Origin: Phycisphaerae bacterium
Lineage (GTDB): Bacteria > Planctomycetota > Phycisphaerae > Phycisphaerales > SM1A02
DNA: 6,952 nucleotides
Direction of reading: 5' to 3'
NCBI GenBank assembly: GCA_018663565.1
Contig: JABJQE010000288.1
Span: 1-6,952 of the forward strand
The position numbers and the translations under genes were made by a program. The notes under the pieces are model-generated. The model worked only from the letters and a program-made list of their open reading frames with translations, was not told the DNA's origin and searched no databases. Position 1 is the first letter of the stretch; every line of letters begins with the position of its first letter. Of this stretch, positions 1-5,983 are shown one piece after another.

Positions 1-571
1 GGTGCGTCTTCTGGACTGGCTTCGCCGCGACTGCGTTCACCACCGGCCGCGAAGGAGTTGGCACGACCCCCGGAATCTTGAGCACCTGGCCAACTCGAAG
101 CCTATTTGGATTGAGACCTGGGTTGACAGTCACAAATCGTCGCCACTGCTCACCATCACCAAGCGTCCTTGCCGAAATTGCGGTGAGCGTGTCGCCAGGC
201 TTGACGGTCAGATTGACCGGCGTTGAACGAACTGGCCGATCTGTGATTGCGGTCGATCGCCGCGGAGGCTCAGCCACGGACTTGGTAAACACGGCAAATT
301 CGGCAGGGACATCCTTCCCCATGACGATCGCAGGCAGCAACGCCGATGGTGTCGTGGCAGGCACCGTAGGAGCCGGTGGCGTACGGGGCGTGTCTACAAC
401 GCGGGTTTTCGTAGCTGCAAGTGGTGGTTCAGGAGTTGCAAGCGGGCGCAGAGCCATCGGCGACGCGGTGGGCGTAGCCACTGATGCTGCAGTACCGCCG
501 CCGTAGACCACGATCAACAACACAACCGCGAAAGCGGCTCCGAGCAAGATGAACTTCCCGCCGATTGACAT
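1..571 (-). CDS. LysM-domain membrane-anchored protein (3' end outside window)
   Basis: The reading frame runs from an ATG at 571-569 to the window edge without a stop (190 codons seen). Residues 1-5 are short and polar, and residues 6-23 form one hydrophobic segment (FILLGAAFAVVLLIVVY) without an obvious signal-peptidase site, so it looks like an N-terminal membrane anchor. Residues 30-118 are a low-complexity Pro/Thr/Ala/Arg-rich spacer. Residues 119-167 match a LysM domain: VNLTVKPGDTLTAIS at the start, then VNPGLNPNRLRVGQVLKIP at the end. LysM domains bind N-acetylglucosamine-containing glycans, mainly peptidoglycan, so the inferred role is a membrane protein reaching through its spacer to the cell wall. 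A second LysM or a catalytic domain could lie in the missing C-terminal part, so no enzyme function can be assigned. The start is supported by a GGGAG site 7 nt upstream. The gene lies 89 bp downstream of secDF, same strand. The LysM call is firm; the specific role is unknown. Confidence 0.88.
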   Translation of the reverse strand, partial: MSIGGKFILLGAAFAVVLLIVVYGGGTAASVATPTASPMALRPLATPEPPLAATKTRVVDTPRTPPAPTVPATTPSALLPAIVMGKDVPAEFAVFTKSVAEPPRRSTAITDRPVRSTPVNLTVKPGDTLTAISARTLGDGEQWRRFVTVNPGLNPNRLRVGQVLKIPGVVPTPSRPVVNAVAAKPVQKTH

Positions 572-578
572 ACCCAGG

Positions 579-583
579 CTCCC
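579..583 (-). promoter_or_regulatory. Ribosome binding site of the LysM gene
   Basis: The minus strand reads GGGAG here, followed by 7 nt and the ATG at 571-569. This is near-ideal spacing for a Shine-Dalgarno site and fixes the start immediately before the hydrophobic anchor. It is stronger than anything seen in front of secDF or tgt. Confidence 0.7.
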
Positions 584-614
584 ATAAGGCCCACATCTCA
601 ATAACGCGGGCGCC

Positions 615-661
615 ACTGGAGAACATCGGCCACCAAGCAGAACGAACGTGAGAACTCCAGT
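615..661. repeat. Short inverted repeat in the secDF-LysM spacer
   Basis: The arms ACTGGAG (615-621) and CTCCAGT (655-661) are perfect 7-bp inverted repeats separated by 33 nt. They fill much of the 89-bp spacer, and the second arm touches the secDF stop codon. No T-run follows on the minus strand and the loop is long, so it does not look like an intrinsic terminator. It could be a weak RNA structure or chance. Nothing else recognisable, including a clear -35/-10 promoter, was found in 572-660. Confidence 0.3.
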
Positions 662-3600
662 CAGACCGGTGAAGGCTCGTTGTCGCTGGGCAATACTGGC
701 AGCACATCCTCGTCCGCGACCGTGTCGAGGGCGTCTGAATCACGATGTCGGAACACCAGTGGTGACGCAATTGCAACTGATGAGTACGTACCGACAATCA
801 CACCAATGACCAGTGCAAAGGCAAAGCCGTGCAGTCCCTCACCACCGAAGATGTAGATAATCAACACCGCAATCAGAGTGGTGATGGACGTCAGGAAGGT
901 TCGGCTGATCGTTTGGTTGATCGAAAGATTCACGCATTCTTGACTCGGCACCGGCCGCTTGCCGCGGTTCTCGCGGATTCGATCCAAGATGACGATCGTG
1001 TCATTGAGCGAGTAACCAATCACTGTCAGCAAGGCCGCAACGATTCCTGTGTCAATTTGGAATTCCTCGATCATCAAGCCGCCCGAGGCCCATGCCTGTC
1101 CGGCAATCGCGCCGCTCAATGCGAGGAAGCCCACAACGATAATGACATCGTGGCATAGCGCTGCGATTGCCGCGATCGAATATCGAAGTGAACCAAATCG
1201 GACCCAGATGTAGAACAGAATGCCAGCGAGTGACAAAATGACCGCGCCAATTGCATTGGCGGTTCGTGTCGCGGCCACCGCAGGAGCAAAGCTGCTGACC
1301 TGCTCAAAGCTGCTCTGGCGTCCAAGGGCCTCCGCAAACAACTCCCACTCTCGCTGCGCGAGCCGCTCGTCGACACGCCCGGCCTCATGACGCAGGTAGT
1401 TCAGTTCGGGATCAACCACGGCAACCATGACCGATGACCACATATCATCGCCAGCGGGCTCGATGCCAGCCACCAACACGTCGCGACCAATTGTGTCACG
1501 GAAGTCCGGATCCTGGCGGATTCGATCGATGCGTTGCTCCACCTCTTCAATCGTGACGGGTGGATTGAGTTCCTCGCCCAAGACCAATATGCCGCCACGG
1601 TAGTCAGCAACATCAGCAATCGAGCTCGTCAGGCCAAGTACTTCACCAGCCGTTGGCGCATCGATTTGAGCGGTCCGCGTGGCCCAGTCGCCACCACCGC
1701 TTCCGATGAATGTGCGAGCGGGTGAGATATCCAGCTCATGTCCGAACTCAGCAAGCAAGGCCGCTTCAACGATTGGCTGAATGCCTTCTTCGCTATCAAG
1801 TCCGGCCGGCGAAGCTACTTTGACCTGGAATGACGTGCCAACCGTTCGGCCGGATTCATGAACTTTCGTGTCGCCGACCGTGAGCACCTTGGCCCGCGTA
1901 AGTTCTCGGAGAACACGCTCCTTCAGTGAATCCCCCTGCCCTGCCTGCTCACCAATCGAATGCACCCGAGCGGTGACCGACTCGTCGCCACCACTTGGCA
2001 AATGCACTTGCGAGTCGCCGTCCATTCCGGTCGTCATCGTGATCGCTACGCCACCACGAAATTCTGTATCAAACATATCTGCGCCACGGCTGTAAAACAA
2101 AGCAATGGAGCATGCAATTGCGATGCCACTCAATGTCCAGAAGCCGGCCCGCATGCCAACCCAATCGAGATTGGGACGCAAGATGCGACCGATCGTAGGC
2201 ACGACTTGCGGCAGCACTGGCAGACGCTTGCCGTTGAACCAATAGAGGAAGACATCGAATAAGAATCGCGTCACGAACAACGTCGTAAACAGCGTCGCAA
2301 TAATGCCGATGCTGAGCGTCAAGGCAAAGCCCTTCACCTCAGTGGTTGGCTCCATGAGCAGCAACACCGCACACACGATGAGGTTCGTGATGTTCGCGTC
2401 AAAAATCGTTGGTGACACCTGGTGGTAGGCTGTCCGCACGGCCTCGCGTAAATTGCGAGCTCCGGCGTTCATCTCCTCACGAATACGTTCGTAGATCAGG
2501 ACATTTGCATCGACCGCCATGCCCATGGTCAGGACCACGCCGGCGAGGCCAGGCAACGTAAACGTGCCCTGCATCATGGCCATCACGCCAAAGATAATGA
2601 TGCCGTTGAAGAGCAATGCTGCGTCAGCAATGCAACCAGCGAAGAAGTACCACAGGAACATAAACAGACCGACGACCAGAATGGCCCAGAGGAATGCCTC
2701 AAGACCACGGTTCAAATTGTCGGCACCAAGCGATGGACCCAAGACACTGACAGCAATTGGCTCAGGAGACAAACGAGCCTCAAGTGAACCGGCTGCGAGT
2801 ACGCGTTGGAGATACCCGAGTTCCTCCGGAGAAAACGAGCCGCTGATAACACCGCTACCCGAAATAGTGTCGTTGAGATTCGGGGCTGAGTAGACCTTGC
2901 CGTCGAGAACGATGGCCATCGGCTCGCCCACATTGGGCTGCGTCATACGGCTCATCAACGCTCCACCAGATGGATCGAGCCGGAAGCTAATGGCCGGACG
3001 ACCAAGTTGATCGACCGTTCGGCCTGTCCCTTCGATCGACCACGTCGCGTCGGCCCGGTGGGTCATGGCCTTGCCGGGCTGTGTATAGAGCAGGATGTAG
3101 TACACCCCGTCACGTTCGGCCGACACCAGGTTGTAATTCGTCCGGAAATAGTTAACCGGATCTGACTCAAGCGCCTTGAGCGCCTCCGGCGAATCGATCC
3201 ACTGCTGCAAATCATGAATCGGGAACCACTTGGCTACGATTGAGTCCGTATTGTCAGGACCAACCTCAGCAAGCTGGGCTCGCATTTGATTGATGTCGAC
3301 GCCTTCGGCAGTAGCACCTGACGCGGCGATGTGGAAGTCCAATACACCAGCACCCTGCAATAGTCGCATGAGATCCTTGGGATCATCAAGGCCTGTGCGG
3401 CGACTCTGATAGGACTTCCACGACTCCACCACTTCGGCGAGGCCCTCGGCTGCGGCGGGGTATTCAGCGGAGAGTTCTTCAATCGCAACTTCGCGGGGCG
3501 AGCGTGCGACAAGAGCACGCCCGTCATCGCCAATCAGAATGGTGCCATCGTCACCGCGGAGCACTTCATGGGTATTGGGCAATTCGATGACCCGCATGAG

Positions 3601-4212
3601 GCGAGTCCGGTCAAGGCTCATTCCAAGCAGTTCTTCCTCGAGGCCCTCGGATTCAACCTCAGCATCGGCAATGGATTGACGAGCCGTATTGACTGCGGCC
3701 TGATCGCCCGAAGCCTGAGCAGCGGCGAGATTGGCCCGCAAAGCCAAGGCTGTGTCATGAGCCGTTTGCAAATCAGAGACAATTTGGCCACGCACGGTGC
3801 CGCCGCCAAAGGCTGCCACAGCAGTGCCATCGGCGAGGGCTCGTTCGAGGGCTGATCGCTTGATCTCAGTGACTTGCACAAACGAGTCGAGCCGGTCGCG
3901 GTACGCATCGGCAAGGCGCTTGACTTCCTCATTGGGAAGGGGCATCACCACTTCAATGCGATTACTTCCAAGCGGTGTCAGGGCGATATCAAGTACGCCC
4001 TGCGGATTGACACGTTCTGAGAGCACGCGAATAGTTTGGTCAAGCAACGCCGGGCGATCTGCACCCTCTGGCATGCGGACCGAATAGACAAGGCTGACGC
4101 CGCCGCTCAAATCGCGTCCGAGGCGGATGCGATCTTCCGGCGGATTGACTGCCCAGAGGCAGCCGCCGACGACGACGATGATGAGGACGATCTTCCAGAA
4201 TGCGTTCTGCAT
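661..4212 (-). CDS. secDF: Fused protein translocase subunit SecDF
   Basis: A single 1,183-residue chain joins SecD and SecF, the membrane proteins that use the proton gradient to help SecYEG/SecA finish protein export. SecD half: TM1 at 7-22, the DLSGG motif at 34-38, a large periplasmic P1 region (about 25-500), then TM2-TM6 (about 503-650) with GMAVDANVLIYERIREE at 564-580; D568 is the conserved proton-pathway Asp. A linker of about 35 residues follows. SecF half: TM at 689-707, the D-x-E-F-R-GG element at 715-721, a periplasmic P4 region (708-983), then five TMs (about 984-1150) with GYSLNDTIVILDRIREN at 1066-1082. D1071 and R1104 align by eye with the functionally important Asp and Arg of E. 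coli SecF. The tail at 1155-1183 is acidic and Pro-rich. P1 and P4 are much larger than in E. coli: roughly 180 extra residues at 96-275, partly coiled-coil-like, and P4 of about 275. Two-subunit versions are common; fused forms occur in Firmicutes, Bacteroidota and Planctomycetota. The start ATG puts TM1 at the N-terminus, as expected. yajC ends 35 nt upstream. Confidence 0.97.
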   Translation of the reverse strand: MQNAFWKIVLIIVVVGGCLWAVNPPEDRIRLGRDLSGGVSLVYSVRMPEGADRPALLDQTIRVLSERVNPQGVLDIALTPLGSNRIEVVMPLPNEEVKRLADAYRDRLDSFVQVTEIKRSALERALADGTAVAAFGGGTVRGQIVSDLQTAHDTALALRANLAAAQASGDQAAVNTARQSIADAEVESEGLEEELLGMSLDRTRLMRVIELPNTHEVLRGDDGTILIGDDGRALVARSPREVAIEELSAEYPAAAEGLAEVVESWKSYQSRRTGLDDPKDLMRLLQGAGVLDFHIAASGATAEGVDINQMRAQLAEVGPDNTDSIVAKWFPIHDLQQWIDSPEALKALESDPVNYFRTNYNLVSAERDGVYYILLYTQPGKAMTHRADATWSIEGTGRTVDQLGRPAISFRLDPSGGALMSRMTQPNVGEPMAIVLDGKVYSAPNLNDTISGSGVISGSFSPEELGYLQRVLAAGSLEARLSPEPIAVSVLGPSLGADNLNRGLEAFLWAILVVGLFMFLWYFFAGCIADAALLFNGIIIFGVMAMMQGTFTLPGLAGVVLTMGMAVDANVLIYERIREEMNAGARNLREAVRTAYHQVSPTIFDANITNLIVCAVLLLMEPTTEVKGFALTLSIGIIATLFTTLFVTRFLFDVFLYWFNGKRLPVLPQVVPTIGRILRPNLDWVGMRAGFWTLSGIAIACSIALFYSRGADMFDTEFRGGVAITMTTGMDGDSQVHLPSGGDESVTARVHSIGEQAGQGDSLKERVLRELTRAKVLTVGDTKVHESGRTVGTSFQVKVASPAGLDSEEGIQPIVEAALLAEFGHELDISPARTFIGSGGGDWATRTAQIDAPTAGEVLGLTSSIADVADYRGGILVLGEELNPPVTIEEVEQRIDRIRQDPDFRDTIGRDVLVAGIEPAGDDMWSSVMVAVVDPELNYLRHEAGRVDERLAQREWELFAEALGRQSSFEQVSSFAPAVAATRTANAIGAVILSLAGILFYIWVRFGSLRYSIAAIAALCHDVIIVVGFLALSGAIAGQAWASGGLMIEEFQIDTGIVAALLTVIGYSLNDTIVILDRIRENRGKRPVPSQECVNLSINQTISRTFLTSITTLIAVLIIYIFGGEGLHGFAFALVIGVIVGTYSSVAIASPLVFRHRDSDALDTVADEDVLPVLPSDNEPSPV

Positions 4213-4247
4213 GGGTGCGGTGTTCTCGCGTAGGGGAGGAGCGGAAT
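4213..4247 (-). promoter_or_regulatory. yajC-secDF spacer (secDF leader) with weak ribosome binding site
   Basis: The 35-nt spacer contains no good Shine-Dalgarno sequence before the secDF ATG. The best candidate is GAG about 12 nt upstream. Instead, the minus strand carries CTCCTCCCC (complement of 4233-4241), which is complementary to a Shine-Dalgarno sequence rather than like one. No promoter-like -10/-35 pair or terminator fits, so secDF is most likely translated from the same message as yajC, with re-initiation or an SD-independent start. Confidence 0.4.
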
Positions 4248-4721
4248 TCAGTCGATTGATGAAGCCGTATCGGCTTCTGGTGTGTCAGAAGATTCAACTA
4301 CTTGTTGAATCGCCGCTCGAGAAATGGCCATTCGGCTATTTGAATTACGGTCAACTTCGAGCAGAGCCGTGTCAGGCTTCAATTCGACAATGCGGCCAAT
4401 GATCCCGCCAATTGTCTGGATGGTGTCGCCCTTGCTAATGGCCGCCATCATCTGTTTCTTTTGCTTCTTTTGCTTCCGGCCACTGAGCATCGAGAAGCCG
4501 ACAACAGCGACCATCACGAAGACAAGTACCAAGAAGAAGTTGTCGCCAAACGGGCCAGCTACTGGCTCGGCGCCCTCTTGCACGATGCCGTCAGCAGAAG
4601 TTGTCACGGAGTGAGCCGGAGCGCTCGCGCCGCTGGACATGGCCGGAGGCGGCGCTGTGGGGTCGGTCGCTCCCGATTGTCCGAGAGAAATCGAAAGCAC
4701 CGAGTATCCATTTATCATCAT
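4248..4721 (-). CDS. yajC: Preprotein translocase subunit YajC
   Basis: This is a 157-residue single-span membrane protein that associates with SecDF in the holotranslocon. A hydrophobic segment at 61-80 (NFFLVLVFVMVAVVGFSMLS) is followed at once by a basic stretch RKQKKQKKQ (82-90) and the family core at 97-112, containing KGDTIQTIGGIIGRI, and then a short beta-rich cytoplasmic domain to about residue 140. That order of TM, basic patch and GD-x(3)-TIGGI is diagnostic of YajC. E. coli YajC is 110 residues with about 20 residues before the TM. Here about 60 residues precede it, rich in Pro, Ala, Ser and Thr, an unusual non-cytoplasmic extension. The start is one of two adjacent ATGs; the first (4721) overlaps the tgt stop and has GGAG 9 nt upstream, so it is preferred. 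The C-terminal tail (142-157) is acidic. The position directly before secDF fits the conserved yajC-secD-secF order. Confidence 0.95.
   Translation of the reverse strand: MMINGYSVLSISLGQSGATDPTAPPPAMSSGASAPAHSVTTSADGIVQEGAEPVAGPFGDNFFLVLVFVMVAVVGFSMLSGRKQKKQKKQMMAAISKGDTIQTIGGIIGRIVELKPDTALLEVDRNSNSRMAISRAAIQQVVESSDTPEADTASSID
4718..4721 (-). promoter_or_regulatory. ATGA stop/start overlap of tgt and yajC
   Basis: The tgt stop TGA (4720-4718) lies within the yajC start ATG (4721-4719), and a second in-frame ATG follows directly. Such 4-nt overlaps usually mean that the ribosome ending tgt re-initiates on yajC. The first ATG is better spaced from the GGAG site. Confidence 0.75.
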
Positions 4722-5983
4722 TGATCCATGCTCCGTGAGCCTGCGTGATTGCCGGTTAAGTCAGCCGAAGCAGACCTATGGCCGGCCTCGGCTGGGGGTG
4801 TACGTAGAACTGGCCAAGTGTCGGCCAGCGAAGACCACGCATCATCCCTGATCACCCGCCTGATGTCCACCATGAGACGTTGGAAGTGCCGGATGTTGTG
4901 CAGGCTGAGCAAAATTGGTCCAAGCATTTCGCCCGATATGAACAAATGTCGCAGATAAGCCCTCGTGAAGCCCCCGCCACAGGCATCGCAGTCGCATCGA
5001 GCATCGATGACTGTGTTGTCTGCCCGGAACCGTGCATTCTTGATCTGAGCCCGCCCAGTGGGCATGAAGATGCTGCCACTGCGTCCATTACGCGTCGGCA
5101 GTACGCAATCGAACATATCAACGCCGGCCCGAACACCGGCCACAAGATCTCGCTCGTACCCCACGCCCATGAGATATCGAGGGCGATCGGCTGGCAACAT
5201 CGGTGCGGTCATCTGAACGGTGGCATGCAGTACCTCTGTAGATTCCCCCACTGCGACGCCCCCAATGGCATATCCGGGCAAGTCAAATGCGGTCACCTGC
5301 TCGACCGATCGGCGGCGAAGCGTCTCGTCCGGTCCACCCTGCACAATGCCGAATAGCGCCTGATCGGCTGAACGATCGTGGGCGGCCACGCATCGCTCGA
5401 GCCAGCGGGCCGTTCGGTCAATGGCCTCCACAAGTCTGCGGCGATGGTCTGAGCCGACCTGCTTGTCATGGGCCGCTGCAAGTTCAGGGCGCTGATCACG
5501 AACCCTGCTGGCGGCATCCACAGATGGCGGGCAATCGTCGAAGGCCATAATGATGTCGGCCCCGAGGTTGTTCTGGACTCGCATCGATCGCTCGGGAGTG
5601 AGCTCAACCTTCGACCCATCAATAATCGACTTGAAAATAATCCCGTCTTCGCCGAGCAAGTTCGTATCTGCAAGCGACCACGCCTGAAAGCCACCCGAGT
5701 CAGTCAAGATCGGGCCATGCCATTGCATGAACTCGTGCACGCCGCCGAGCTCACGGATGAGTTCATCGCCAGGTCGCAGCATCAAGTGATACGCATTATT
5801 GAGCAGGATCTGCGACCCGGTTGCGGCCACTTGCTTGGGCAGGAGCCCCTTGACCGTACCTCGTGTTCCAACTGGCATAAATGCGGGCGTTTCAAATGAG
5901 CCATGTGGCACCGTGACCCGTCCAAGCCGAGCGCCGCAGGAAGATGACTGGCATTCAATCTCAAACTGGAGTGGGCCGCTCAC
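4718..5983 (-). CDS. tgt: Queuine tRNA-ribosyltransferase (tRNA-guanine transglycosylase)
   Basis: Tgt swaps guanine-34 in the anticodon of tRNA-Asp, -Asn, -His and -Tyr for preQ1, a step in queuosine synthesis, in the cytoplasm. The 421-residue chain shows the family landmarks: TPAFMPVGTRGTVKG (32-46), the DSGGFQ loop with general acid/base D95, FDDC (148-151) for base recognition, GIVQGG (212-217), GGVAVGE (241-247), and nucleophile D292 in MFDCVLPTRNGR. The zinc site is C330, C332, C335 and H362. These equivalents are assigned by eye to the Zymomonas enzyme. All catalytic and zinc ligands are present, so it should be active. It is longer than the 375-residue E. coli enzyme because of a polar insertion of about 20 residues near 158-178 and a non-conserved tail after about 395. 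The stretch after GGFQ (AWSLADTNLL) departs from the usual VFSL...RKI pattern. The start is GTG at 5983 inside the rhomboid stop; no good Shine-Dalgarno site precedes it, but the N-terminal length matches the family. queA, often adjacent, is not in the window. Confidence 0.97.
   Translation of the reverse strand: MSGPLQFEIECQSSSCGARLGRVTVPHGSFETPAFMPVGTRGTVKGLLPKQVAATGSQILLNNAYHLMLRPGDELIRELGGVHEFMQWHGPILTDSGGFQAWSLADTNLLGEDGIIFKSIIDGSKVELTPERSMRVQNNLGADIIMAFDDCPPSVDAASRVRDQRPELAAAHDKQVGSDHRRRLVEAIDRTARWLERCVAAHDRSADQALFGIVQGGPDETLRRRSVEQVTAFDLPGYAIGGVAVGESTEVLHATVQMTAPMLPADRPRYLMGVGYERDLVAGVRAGVDMFDCVLPTRNGRSGSIFMPTGRAQIKNARFRADNTVIDARCDCDACGGGFTRAYLRHLFISGEMLGPILLSLHNIRHFQRLMVDIRRVIRDDAWSSLADTWPVLRTPPAEAGHRSASADLTGNHAGSRSMDQ
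4731..4734 (-). promoter_or_regulatory. Ribosome binding site of yajC, inside tgt
   Basis: The minus strand reads GGAG (within ACGGAG), 9 nt before the first yajC ATG and 12 nt before the second. It sits inside the last codons of tgt and favours the first ATG as the start. Confidence 0.6.
5980..5983 (-). promoter_or_regulatory. GTGA stop/start overlap of rhomboid gene and tgt
   Basis: The rhomboid stop TGA (5982-5980) overlaps the tgt GTG start (5983-5981). No standard ribosome binding site lies at suitable distance upstream; the nearest G-rich GGGA is about 15 nt away. Translation of tgt therefore probably depends on ribosomes arriving from the rhomboid frame. Confidence 0.7.

Noticed and set aside
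78..506. Plus-strand open frame of 142 codons with Gly/Val/Ala-rich product
   Set aside because: It is antisense to the LysM gene, whose frame has a recognisable domain, a membrane anchor and a ribosome binding site. The plus-strand product shows no known motif and its bias reflects the opposite strand's codons.
615..661. Intrinsic terminator after secDF
   Set aside because: The 7-bp arms have a 33-nt loop, low stability and no following T-run, so a Rho-independent terminator is not supported; listed only as an inverted repeat.
429..797. Minus-strand frame bridging the secDF end and LysM start
   Set aside because: It overlaps the 3' end of secDF and the 5' end of the LysM gene in another frame, and its product is Arg/Ser/Cys-rich with no domain.
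4160..4192. GAC/GAT-rich simple repeat on the plus strand
   Set aside because: It is the reverse complement of the Ile/Val codons of the first SecD membrane segment, so codon content explains it; it is not a tandem repeat locus.
4880..5356. Plus-strand open frame of 158 codons opposite tgt
   Set aside because: It lies wholly antisense to the conserved Tgt core including the zinc site and nucleophile loop, and its translation has no recognisable family.
5468..5899. Plus-strand open frame of 143 codons opposite tgt
   Set aside because: It is antisense to the catalytic N-terminal half of Tgt, has no ribosome binding site of note and no domain.
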